Assembly: GCA_001779955.1 (NCBI GenBank)
Contig: MFES01000031.1
Coordinates: 1,793 to 16,729 of the forward strand
DNA from: Candidatus Doudnabacteria bacterium RIFCSPHIGHO2_02_FULL_46_11
Lineage (GTDB): Bacteria > Patescibacteriota > Doudnabacteria > UBA920 > 2-02-FULL-46-11
Direction: 5' to 3'
Length of the DNA: 14,937 bases
Positions within the stretch are counted from its first letter, which is position 1. The number at the start of each line of letters is the position of its first letter. Positions 6,346 to 12,286 of the stretch are shown here, in pieces. Made by a program: the position numbers and the translations under genes. The notes beneath the pieces were generated by a model. It did not search any database. It saw only the letters and a list, made by a program, of their open reading frames with translations, and was not told where the DNA came from.

Positions 6346-6421
6346 GGGCTGGTAGCTCAATTGGCAGAGCAGATCCCTCTTAAGGATAAGGTTTTGGGTT
6401 CGATTCCCAACCAGCCCACCA
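6346..6421 (+). tRNA. tRNA-Lys(CUU)
   Basis: Complete 76-nt cloverleaf with an encoded CCA. The acceptor GGGCTGG (6346-6352) pairs with CCAGCCC (6411-6417); discriminator A6418. D arm GCTC/GAGC. The anticodon loop CTCTTAA (6377-6383) gives anticodon CTT (6379-6381), reading AAG. T arm TTGGG/CCCAA with loop TTCGATT is canonical. The top pair of the anticodon stem (G6372/A6388) is mismatched. It lies 11 nt after the 3' tRNA half and is probably part of the same transcript. Confidence 0.94.
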
Positions 6422-6446
6422 AATTACGTAATTAGTTCTAAAATTC

Positions 6447-6471
6447 AAAACAGCTAAAGTGGCTGTTTTTT
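6447..6471 (+). terminator. Intrinsic terminator of the tRNA block
   Basis: AAAACAGC (6447-6454) and GCTGTTTT (6462-6469) form an 8-bp stem around TAAAGTG, and the T run continues to 6471. It lies 25 nt after tRNA-Lys and 9 nt before the promoter of the next gene. Confidence 0.8.
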
Positions 6472-6479
6472 GTTGCTGG

Positions 6480-6494
6480 TGATAAAATAGACAT
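6480..6494 (+). promoter_or_regulatory. Extended -10 with leaderless geometry (HTH gene)
   Basis: TGA (6480-6482) followed by TAAAAT (6483-6488) is an extended -10. Exactly 6 nt separate it from ATG at 6495, so transcription should start at or next to the A of the start codon. No convincing -35 is visible and there is no room for a Shine-Dalgarno. Confidence 0.6.
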
Positions 6495-6719
6495 ATGATT
6501 GCTTCTCGCGACAAGGTTCTAAAATCTGGTGAAATTGCCGATTTTTTGGCGGTTTCCGCGGAGACCGTGGCCCGCTGGTGCCAAGCCGGACGCCTGCCGG
6601 GTTTTAAAATCGGCGGGCAATGGCGGGTCAGACAAAGCGACTTAAACAGGATAATCACCGGCAAGATAGACAAGAATTTTCGCAAAAAGGGAGCCGGGCA
6701 GGGAAAAGCGTTATTTTAA
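6495..6719 (+). CDS. Excisionase-family helix-turn-helix protein
   Basis: A 74-residue DNA-binding protein of the HTH_17/excisionase type (MerR-like winged helix). Residues about 9-53 hold the domain: KSGEIADFLAVSAETVARWC is the helix-turn-helix, then QAGRLPGFKIGGQWRVR is the wing, and a short helix SDLNRII closes it. The C-terminal 20 residues are basic and probably disordered. Such stand-alone proteins act as excisionases, plasmid/phage regulators or small chromosomal repressors; no integrase or phage gene is nearby, so a local regulatory role is as likely as any. It sits between the tRNA terminator and holA and appears to be made from a leaderless mRNA. A tRNA-adjacent excisionase-type gene can mark an old integration site, but no attachment repeat was found. 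Confidence 0.8.
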   Translation: MIASRDKVLKSGEIADFLAVSAETVARWCQAGRLPGFKIGGQWRVRQSDLNRIITGKIDKNFRKKGAGQGKALF

Positions 6720-6832
6720 ATTTCTAATTACTAATTTCTAACGACTAATAAATGTCTAAGGCCTTAATGCCTAAATTTTAGTAATTAGTCATGGGGATTT
6801 TATTAGAAATTAGGTATTAGATATTAGGAATT
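6719..6832 (+). repeat. Imperfect palindrome of ~7-bp units before holA
   Basis: The left arm (6719-6752) carries CTAATnn-type units every 7 bp. Its match to the reverse complement of 6799-6832 is 26 of 34 positions without a gap. An inner GACTAAT/ATTAGTC pair (6744-6750, 6784-6790) and AAGGCCTT lie near the centre. AATTTCTAA (6719-6727) pairs with TTAGGAATT (6824-6832), which contains the AGGAA Shine-Dalgarno of the next gene. It fills the whole gap between the HTH gene and holA. Confidence 0.75.
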
Positions 6833-6837
6833 CTTTG

Positions 6838-7836
6838 GTGAATAAAGTTCAACAAAATACTATTTATTTCTTCTACGGGCCCGATACTTATCGGGCGCTT
6901 TTGACATTGAATACCTGGAAAAAAGTTTTTCAGGAAAAGCACGGCCCAAATTCGGTGCGCGAATTGCCGAGGGCGGAAAAGCCCTATCTCTTAAGCGAGA
7001 TTGCCGGCGGAGCTTCGTTATTTGAAAAGACGACCTTAACTGTTGTGCGTGATCCTTTTTCCGAGAGCTTGATTGATATTGAAGATTTTATTAATTTCGC
7101 GCAAAGGCCGAACAAGAACGGCGCCCATATTTTGCTTTGGCAAAGGAGCGATTTGGACAAGCGTTTGTCCAGCACCAAGAAAATATTAGAGCTCGGTAAA
7201 AACGACGAAATTAGGATTGATTACTTTGATTTTTTGTCTAATGATGAGGCGCTTAATTTTATCGCTTCAGAATTTAAGAAAAAAGACTTAAAGATTAAAA
7301 GCGATGCCGGTGGCGCGTTATTAAGGTTTTGCTTGATGCCCGACGGTCGCCTTGATTCCTGGGCGGCCTTAAACGCCGTTTCCCAGCTGGCCGCTTATGC
7401 CTCGGGAAAAGAATCGGTGAGTTTGACGGATGTGCAGTCGCTTATCGTTCCGGCCAACGGCGAGGACGTCTTTTTACCGATGCTGAAGTCATTTGCCGGG
7501 AAGCAAAAAAAGGAATTTTTGATAAATTTAAACCAGTTAATCGCCAAGGCAGAATCCGATCAGGAATCTCTGGGAATTTTGAGCTCCCTTTTTGAACAGG
7601 TCAAGAATATGCTTGCTGTTTTAATATTGAGCGAGCAGGGCAAGAGTAGTGATGAGATAGACGGTCTTTTTGAATTCAAAAAAGGACGCAGCCGATATCT
7701 GTTGGCCGACGCCCGCAGGTTCGATAAAGAAATTTTGCAGGAGCTGTTCGATGAATTGCTGGAAATAGAATATAATGTAAAAAAGGGAAAAACTTTGCTC
7801 GCATCCGACTTATCCTTTCTTGCCGTGCGTCTCTAA
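6838..7836 (+). CDS. holA: DNA polymerase III delta subunit (HolA-like)
   Basis: The delta subunit opens the sliding clamp as part of the clamp loader during replication. The protein has 332 residues from GTG at 6838, which lies 7 nt after AGGAA (6826-6830); TTG at 6835 in the same frame is the alternative. Family features are an N-terminal YFFYGPDTYR strand-turn where HolA proteins have a degenerate nucleotide-binding loop, an early LFEKTTLTVVRDPF segment, the RIDYFDFLSNDEALNFI helix, and a C-terminal helical collar with VFLPMLKSFAGKQKKE and LFDELLEIEYNVKKGK. As in the family, no Walker A motif is present. The gene lies 11 nt before the NRAMP gene and is probably co-transcribed with it. HolA sequences diverge strongly, so the name rests on overall pattern and length. 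Confidence 0.8.
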   Translation: MNKVQQNTIYFFYGPDTYRALLTLNTWKKVFQEKHGPNSVRELPRAEKPYLLSEIAGGASLFEKTTLTVVRDPFSESLIDIEDFINFAQRPNKNGAHILLWQRSDLDKRLSSTKKILELGKNDEIRIDYFDFLSNDEALNFIASEFKKKDLKIKSDAGGALLRFCLMPDGRLDSWAALNAVSQLAAYASGKESVSLTDVQSLIVPANGEDVFLPMLKSFAGKQKKEFLINLNQLIAKAESDQESLGILSSLFEQVKNMLAVLILSEQGKSSDEIDGLFEFKKGRSRYLLADARRFDKEILQELFDELLEIEYNVKKGKTLLASDLSFLAVRL

Positions 7837-7847
7837 AGCGAAAATAA

Positions 7848-9089
7848 ATGCAGGAAAACCAAAACCAAAATAATACCGAAGAGAATCAGCCTTTGGTTGC
7901 CAAAGGAATAGTGCCCGGCCTTGTTACTGGCGCTTCTGATAATGATCCGGCCGGCATTGCCACTTATTCCCTGTCCGGAATCCGTTTTGGCTATGGGCAG
8001 CTTTGGCTCTTGGTGCTAACCACGCCCATGCTAATTGCCCTGCAGTCCATGGTCGCCCGCATTGCCATTGTTACTAAAAAAGGATTAGCGACAAACTTTA
8101 AAAACGTTTACTCGCGCAATGTGGCTTTTGGCGCAGTGGCTCTTTTGGTTGTTGCCAATGTTTTAACCATAGGCGCCAATATTGCCGCCATGTCTGAAGC
8201 GGCCGCGCTCCTCGTGCCCGGAACAAGCCTTATCAACTGGGTTGTGCCTGTTTCCTTCATCATGTGGTACGTAGTCGTTTTTTTAAACTACAAACACATC
8301 ACCCAATATTTTTTGTGGCTCATTCTTTTTTATCTGGCTTTTATTTTTTCGGCAATTTTGGCCAAGCCTGATTGGGGTGAAATTTTCGTGTCTATTGTTA
8401 AGCCGGCGATTTCCTTAAATAAGGAATTTTTATTGGCTTCAGTGGCTCTGATAGGCACAACCATAGCGCCGTATTTGTTTTTTTGGGAACCGAGGGAAGT
8501 TATTGAGGATAAAACTCCGGTGAGATTGGCTAAATGGCAGAATTGGTTGCAGGCCCCGGGATTTATTTTGTCTAATTTCGTGGCTTTTATGATTATCGTG
8601 GCCACCGGTACTCTGCTTTTCGGCAATATCGAGGGCGAGGTAACGGCCGTACAGGTTGCCCAAGCTTTGGAGCCGGTGGCCGGCGAGTATGCCAAACTCC
8701 TTTTTGCCATAGGTATTTTGGGCGCCGGATTTTTGGCTGTGCCGGTGCTGGCCTCTTCTTCGGCTTTTGGCATTACCGAGCTTTTGGGTTGGAGAGAAGG
8801 GCTTTCGCAGAAATTTAATAAGGCCATCGGGTTTTACGGCCTGATTTCAGTCTCCATACTTGTTGGCATTCAAATTGCCATCTCCGGCTTTGACCCGCTC
8901 AAGGCGCTTTTCCTTTCGCAGGTTATTGCCGGCCTTCTCGCGCCGCCTCTGATTTTTCTTATTTTGCTTTTGGCCAACAACAAGAAAGTTATGGGCAAAT
9001 ACACTAACGGCTGGTTTGAAAACATTTTTGGCGTGCTGGCCTTATTGGCCCTATTGGCTTCAGGCCTGGGCTTAATTTTACTTTTTTAG
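7848..9089 (+). CDS. NRAMP-family divalent metal transporter, atypical metal site
   Basis: SLC11/NRAMP-family membrane protein, 413 residues, about 11 membrane helices. The TM1 unwound segment reads TGASDNDPAGIATYS (27-41) where classical MntH has DPGN, and the TM6 site reads GTTIAPYLFFWEP (203-215) where classical proteins have MPH. It therefore belongs to the divergent bacterial clade with D(D/N)DP(S/A)G and (S/A)PYLFFW motifs, not to classical Mn/Fe MntH. In classical NRAMP the missing methionine is known to favour transition metals over Ca and Mg, so substrate choice here is open; Mg or another hard cation is possible. The polar Asn/Gln-rich N-terminus (about 2-14) is cytoplasmic. It starts 11 nt after holA with no clear Shine-Dalgarno, and is followed by a GC-rich hairpin cluster. 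Confidence 0.85.
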   Translation: MQENQNQNNTEENQPLVAKGIVPGLVTGASDNDPAGIATYSLSGIRFGYGQLWLLVLTTPMLIALQSMVARIAIVTKKGLATNFKNVYSRNVAFGAVALLVVANVLTIGANIAAMSEAAALLVPGTSLINWVVPVSFIMWYVVVFLNYKHITQYFLWLILFYLAFIFSAILAKPDWGEIFVSIVKPAISLNKEFLLASVALIGTTIAPYLFFWEPREVIEDKTPVRLAKWQNWLQAPGFILSNFVAFMIIVATGTLLFGNIEGEVTAVQVAQALEPVAGEYAKLLFAIGILGAGFLAVPVLASSSAFGITELLGWREGLSQKFNKAIGFYGLISVSILVGIQIAISGFDPLKALFLSQVIAGLLAPPLIFLILLLANNKKVMGKYTNGWFENIFGVLALLALLASGLGLILLF

Positions 9090-9098
9090 CCTTATAAC

Positions 9099-9248
9099 GC
9101 CTCGCGCGAATGCCCCGTGCCGAGAGCACGGGGATGAGCGCGCCTGAAATGAGCGGCGGATAAACGGGGTCCCCCGCGAAGCGAGGGGTTAAAAACCGCA
9201 ACTAATGGTTGCAAACCCGCCCTGGTGCCCCGCGGTTTTGCCGCGGGG
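9099..9248. repeat. GC-rich hairpin cluster between NRAMP and DUF4383-like genes
   Basis: This 209-bp gap is much richer in G+C than its surroundings and carries a run of hairpins: CCCCGTGC/GCACGGGG (9113-9120, 9126-9133; 8 bp, loop CGAGA), CCCCCGC/GCGaGGGG (9171-9188; one bulged A, loop GAA), GCAAC/GTTGC (9198-9212) and CCCCGCGG/CCGCGGGG (9228-9235, 9241-9248; 8 bp, loop TTTTG). GAGGGGTT recurs after the second and fourth. No protein-like frame is convincing on either strand. One of these hairpins probably terminates the NRAMP transcript; the whole may be a dispersed repeat. Confidence 0.7.
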
Positions 9249-9253
9249 AGGGG

Positions 9254-9283
9254 TTTACCGGTTTTTCCAAAATATGATATTAT
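9254..9283 (+). promoter_or_regulatory. Promoter for the DUF4383-like gene
   Basis: TTTACC (9254-9259), an 18-bp spacer and TATTAT (9278-9283) preceded by TGA (9275-9277) form an extended -10 promoter. The start near 9290 leaves a leader of about 9 nt before ATG 9299, too short for a normal Shine-Dalgarno, and none is seen. Confidence 0.55.
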
Positions 9284-9298
9284 GGTTAATATAGTTTT

Positions 9299-9637
9299 AT
9301 GGCCAAGAAATACGGCATTGCCATAGGAATAGTTTTTTTAGCACTCGGGGTGCTTAATTTTTTTGTGCCTGGCCTTAAAACAAACGTACTGCACGCCGCC
9401 TTGCATATCATTGCCGGCGTGGTCGCCATTGCCATGAGCTTGCGCGGGTCCGATACGACAAAACTGATCAAGTGGATAACTATTTTGACCATTATTTTTG
9501 CGGCCATGGGTTTTGCCGGCGTACATGCCATCTTGGGATTTTTAAGCTTTGATTTAATGCTTAAATGGGTTTATTTGATTATCGGGCTGCTTTCGGCCTA
9601 CGTATATTTATCCCTAAAGCACGAGCAAGCGTCTTGA
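9299..9637 (+). CDS. DUF4383-like four-helix membrane protein
   Basis: A 112-residue protein with four predicted membrane helices (about 6-24, 30-48, 58-78, 86-105). The opening AIGIVFLALGVLNFFVPG followed by LHAALHIIAGVVAIA matches the DUF4383 pattern, in which a helix ending in a short loop is followed by an H-x(3)-H motif inside the second helix (here H33 and H37). Family function is unknown. Its TGA stop overlaps the GAGG Shine-Dalgarno of the next gene, so the two are likely coupled. A promoter lies directly upstream. Confidence 0.65.
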   Translation: MAKKYGIAIGIVFLALGVLNFFVPGLKTNVLHAALHIIAGVVAIAMSLRGSDTTKLIKWITILTIIFAAMGFAGVHAILGFLSFDLMLKWVYLIIGLLSAYVYLSLKHEQAS

Positions 9638-9647
9638 GGCATTGATT

Positions 9648-10082
9648 ATGAGGCCTTATCAGAAAATTTTAGTTAAGCTGGCTTGGATATTGGTTCTCTT
9701 GGGCGGTTTATGGCTGGTTTTCGAGTGGGACCAATCGCAAATTTCGGTTGTTGAAAATAGAGCAAGGCAAGAAGAGCCGGTTGACGCCTCACCCCAAACC
9801 ATAAAAGCAAAGCACGCCTTCGCGGCCGGTGAACACACCTTAAGCGGCAAATTAAATTTGCCGACGCCCTGCCATGAACTGGAATATGAGACCATTATCA
9901 CTCAATCCTATCCCGAACAGATAACCATAAATTTTAAAATAAGCCCTCCCGCCGTTGACGTAATTTGCATTCAGGTTGTAGACGAAAGGGAATTCACAAT
10001 TGAGTTTGCAGCTTCGGCCGGGGCTTTGATTTTGGCAAAATTAAACGGACATCCGGTTGAATTACTGATAGATAATCAGTGA
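9648..10082 (+). CDS. Exported or membrane-anchored protein of unknown function
   Basis: I choose ATG at 9648 (144 residues) because GAGG at 9636-9639 is 8 nt upstream; TTG at 9642 is the alternative. A basic start (MRPYQKILVK) leads to one hydrophobic helix (about 8-25), then an acidic linker and an extracytoplasmic domain of about 95 residues. That domain starts with FAAGEHTLSGKLNLPTPCHE, has a second cysteine in VDVICIQVVDEREF, and ends AKLNGHPVELLI. It looks all-beta, and the two cysteines could form a disulfide. The same pattern (PTPC, SYPEQ, CxQVV, then NG near the end) recurs, as I recall, in hypothetical proteins of Parcubacteria, but I know no function. It ends convergent with the minus-strand gene, overlapping it by 7 nt. 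Confidence 0.75.
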   Translation: MRPYQKILVKLAWILVLLGGLWLVFEWDQSQISVVENRARQEEPVDASPQTIKAKHAFAAGEHTLSGKLNLPTPCHELEYETIITQSYPEQITINFKISPPAVDVICIQVVDEREFTIEFAASAGALILAKLNGHPVELLIDNQ

Positions 10083-11005
10083 TTTCCGAAAAAATTAGCT
10101 AAGGAAAAAAGCAGTCGCCACTTGCGGCTGATTTTTATTATTCCGGGCAATCCGGCAAGCTTTTCGATTCTGATGGTTCTGGTAAGTTCTTGAGTTTTGG
10201 GGAATCCTTCAAGGGTGAGGCCCGCATTTCCCAGCCGGCGTAGTTCCGGATTTAGGCTTGCCACCAGCGTTACCTTTCTATTTTTGAATTTTTGAATAAT
10301 AGTCGTTTTTTTGTGTTCGGAAAGTTCCGAATAAAAATAGTCGAGTGAAGCCTTGGCCGTTAAGTATTGGGCATAGGCCTTGCTTTCACCCGTAACGAGT
10401 ATGGTTATAATGTTTAATTTTTTAAGTTCCAGCATAGCAGCCAAGGAGTCGGTCAAAATTTGTTCCCTAAAGGCGAAAATGGCTTTAATTTCTTCGCCAA
10501 CAGACAAAATGCTGACAGTTTTACCTTCGGCGGAAAGTTTATCGGCCGCCTCTGACGCGGCCTTGGTATTGATGCCGAATTGATTTAAAAGACTAATACT
10601 GCCAAGCAATACCCGTAAAAATTTATACGTTCCTTTAAGGCCGCGGTCGGGTAATTGGCTCACGTTGTCGATGGCTTCAAAGACGGTCTTTTTTTCTTTG
10701 GCAAAACGCAGGATAGCCTGATCTTTGGCATGCTCTGAATTTTTGGCCAAGCTTGCGGCAATCGATAAAAGTTTTGTTTCATCATAGAATTCGACATTGA
10801 TGAATTTTTTCAACCTTTTGGACTTGGCGTTCGCGGTAAGGAGGTCGGTGAGCACGGGCTTGCCGTCAGTCAGGATGCTTTTATCAAAGATGCAAAAACG
10901 CACCCGGGCGATAACCGGCATTAGCCAAACATCGCCGGTTACAGTGGCTCGTTTGTTTAAAAAGTTTGTGACTATCCGTTCAATTATATTTCGACTGCCT
11001 GTCAT
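10076..11005 (-). CDS. Orphan P-type ATPase-like P/N domain, degenerate catalytic motifs
   Basis: A 309-residue protein resembling only the cytoplasmic half of a P1B-type metal ATPase (CopA/CadA/ZntA group). FDKSILTDGKPVL (40-52) occupies the place of FDKTGTLTxGxPxV, keeping the phosphorylatable Asp (D41) but losing Thr-Gly. AASLAKNSEHAKDQAIL (83-99) matches the nucleotide-domain AASLExxSEHPLAxAI, with SEH kept and Pro lost. Residues 118-172 follow the GxGvxG and eGkT pattern. ILVTGES (202-208) replaces TGD, and LVASLNPELRRLGNAG (247-262) replaces the GDGxND hinge. The tail ISRKWRLLFSLANFF echoes the start of helix M5. Helices M1-M4 and any metal-binding domain are absent. A terminator and an extended -10 sit directly upstream, so it is a gene with its own promoter, not a broken end of a larger frame. 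Transport activity is unlikely; a regulatory or phosphatase-like role is conjecture. Confidence 0.7.
   Translation of the reverse strand: MTGSRNIIERIVTNFLNKRATVTGDVWLMPVIARVRFCIFDKSILTDGKPVLTDLLTANAKSKRLKKFINVEFYDETKLLSIAASLAKNSEHAKDQAILRFAKEKKTVFEAIDNVSQLPDRGLKGTYKFLRVLLGSISLLNQFGINTKAASEAADKLSAEGKTVSILSVGEEIKAIFAFREQILTDSLAAMLELKKLNIITILVTGESKAYAQYLTAKASLDYFYSELSEHKKTTIIQKFKNRKVTLVASLNPELRRLGNAGLTLEGFPKTQELTRTIRIEKLAGLPGIIKISRKWRLLFSLANFFGNH
10112..10140 (+). terminator. Intrinsic terminator, plus strand, inside the antisense gene
   Basis: CAGTCGC (10112-10118) pairs with GCGGCTG (10124-10130), with one G·U and loop CACTT, followed by ATTTTTATTATT. An A tract precedes the stem. It would end the DUF4383-like/exported-protein transcript 30 nt after the stop. 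It lies within the last 20 codons of the convergent minus-strand gene. Confidence 0.75.
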
Positions 11006-11020
11006 AACTAAATTTTAACA
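11006..11020 (-). promoter_or_regulatory. Extended -10 with leaderless geometry (P-type ATPase-like gene)
   Basis: On the minus strand TGT (11020-11018) precedes TAAAAT (11017-11012), and exactly 6 nt separate it from ATG at 11005. The arrangement is the same as at the HTH gene at 6480-6497. No -35 and no Shine-Dalgarno are visible. Confidence 0.6.
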
Positions 11021-11027
11021 CAAAATT

Positions 11028-11057
11028 AAACCGCCCTTCTCTGAAGAATGGCGGTTT
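11028..11057 (-). terminator. Terminator of the lytic transglycosylase gene
   Basis: AAACCGCC (11028-11035) and GGCGGTTT (11050-11057) pair over 8 bp, and an inner CTTC/GAAG pair stiffens the loop. On the minus strand the stem is followed by AATTTTG. It lies 16 nt past the transglycosylase stop and 8 nt ahead of the next extended -10. Confidence 0.75.
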
Positions 11058-11073
11058 TAAGAGACTTTGATCT

Positions 11074-12018
11074 TTAGGATTCAAGGAATTTTTGGACTGA
11101 TTGCAGATTGGCGGCGAGTTCGCTCAAACGCTCGGCAAATTCCCGGTCGCCCAGGGTTTTGTTGAGTTCAAACAAGCGGGAGGTAGCCACGACCTTATAG
11201 GCATAGCCGGCCGAGTCGTCTTTAAGCTTGTCGGTAAGCCGCGCTTGCACGGCTTTGTTTGAGAGAATGGTATGAACGGTGATGGCATGCTGTTTGACGT
11301 ATTGGCCTATTGCCGTGCCACAAACCCCGAGCGTTTCGCCATGGATCGCTTCCGCATAAATCTTGACGGCTTTGCAAACGTTTCCTGCTCCGGCATGGTA
11401 TGACCAGATAGCCAAGCCCCAGTCACCGAGGGTGCGATAGTTGCCGAGCAGATAGGAAAGGCCGGCTTCAATGCTCTTGTTCGGATCGAGCCTGTCGTCT
11501 TGGTATCTATCCACGCGCATCCCTTGGCCACGGGCCGTGCCTGGCATAAGTTGGTAAATACCGGCGGCGCCGGCCACCGAAATAGCCGTTTCCGAACCTC
11601 CGTTTTCGAGAAAGGAGATTCCCAGGGCCACGTTTTCCGGTATATTTTTACTTCTGGCAACGTTTCTGATTTCGCTTTCATGCTTGGCGACAACATACAG
11701 GGACGGCATAAAGGCTTTTCTTGTGGCGACAAATTTTATTTTATCCTCAATTATTCTTTCCATTTCGTTTCGGTTGTCGAAATTTTCGCCAAAGACCAAG
11801 GCCGCCACATCGTTAGTTAATTCGGAAGCTTGGGCGGCGGAGCGCGTAACGGGTTTGCTGTAGCTGAAGTTGACGCTTGTCTGAATTAGGCCAAGCAATA
11901 AAACTCCGATAAAGAGGGTTAAAACCGCAGCTTTATTTCTGGAGTCGGATTTTAGCAAGCTACTTATTATTTTAAGCGGATTTTTCTTAGGCAAGAAATT
12001 GAAGGTAGGGTTAGTCAT
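11074..12018 (-). CDS. Membrane-anchored lytic transglycosylase (SLT family)
   Basis: A 314-residue peptidoglycan lytic transglycosylase that would cleave glycan strands outside the membrane. A positively charged N-terminus leads into one membrane helix (about 30-46, AAVLTLFIGVLLLGLIQ). The lysozyme-like SLT domain spans about 115-250. The catalytic Glu is E138 in ALGISFLENGG. GAAGIYQLMPGTARGQGM (150-167) is the signature substrate-groove motif, DDRLDPNKSIEAGLSYL (174-190) follows, and AIWSYHAGAGNV (203-214) replaces the usual AYNAG. Three cysteines are absent from the catalytic motif but C215 and C233 lie downstream and could pair. The C-terminal 60 residues are helical and charged. Such enzymes often make room in the wall for pili or secretion systems, but this one is not in the pil operon. 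Confidence 0.9.
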   Translation of the reverse strand: MTNPTFNFLPKKNPLKIISSLLKSDSRNKAAVLTLFIGVLLLGLIQTSVNFSYSKPVTRSAAQASELTNDVAALVFGENFDNRNEMERIIEDKIKFVATRKAFMPSLYVVAKHESEIRNVARSKNIPENVALGISFLENGGSETAISVAGAAGIYQLMPGTARGQGMRVDRYQDDRLDPNKSIEAGLSYLLGNYRTLGDWGLAIWSYHAGAGNVCKAVKIYAEAIHGETLGVCGTAIGQYVKQHAITVHTILSNKAVQARLTDKLKDDSAGYAYKVVATSRLFELNKTLGDREFAERLSELAANLQSVQKFLES

Positions 12019-12170
12019 TGGTTGGTTATCTGTTTTTGCCTGCCGCGCCAGTTTGCAAAAAAATTAAAGAGGCAGGTTTAATAATTAAGTTACCCGCGTA
12101 TTTTACCAGGCCAGCGGGCCGAAGCCCATACCGAGTTTTAGGCAAAATTAGGTAAAGGAAAGTTGTTAAA

Positions 12171-12195
12171 ATATACAGGGTTTATGCCTGTATAT
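12171..12195. repeat. 9-bp inverted repeat upstream of the dehydrogenase
   Basis: ATATACAGG (12171-12179) and CCTGTATAT (12187-12195) are perfect complements around a 7-nt spacer. They lie about 65 bp upstream of the -35 of the dehydrogenase promoter. The spacing and symmetry fit a dimeric-repressor operator as well as an RNA hairpin; no T tract follows. Confidence 0.6.
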
Positions 12196-12257
12196 GATTT
12201 AATAGTATCTCTTGTTTATCCTTATTTTGAGGGGGTTTCCTCGGTGTAAATATGCTA

Positions 12258-12286
12258 CTGACGAAAAAGCAATTTTATTCTATAAT
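12258..12286 (+). promoter_or_regulatory. Promoter for the dehydrogenase operon
   Basis: CTGACG (12258-12263), a 17-bp spacer and a perfect TATAAT (12281-12286). The start near 12293 leaves a leader of about 107 nt, long for this window. Confidence 0.55.

Noticed and set aside
6346..6719. Integration site of a mobile element at tRNA-Lys next to an excisionase-type gene
   Set aside because: No integrase, no repeated tRNA 3' end downstream, and housekeeping holA follows directly.
2084..6832. The period-7 palindromes as CRISPR repeats
   Set aside because: Units are degenerate, contiguous and mirrored, with no spacers and no cas genes.
9004..9201. A 65-codon minus-strand frame across the NRAMP end and the GC-rich gap
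   Set aside because: It overlaps a well-supported gene, is proline/arginine-rich and is explained by the hairpin cluster; no ribosome site.
12184..12249. A 21-codon plus-strand frame upstream of the dehydrogenase
   Set aside because: It begins inside the 9-bp inverted repeat, upstream of the predicted transcript start, with no ribosome site or recognisable sequence.
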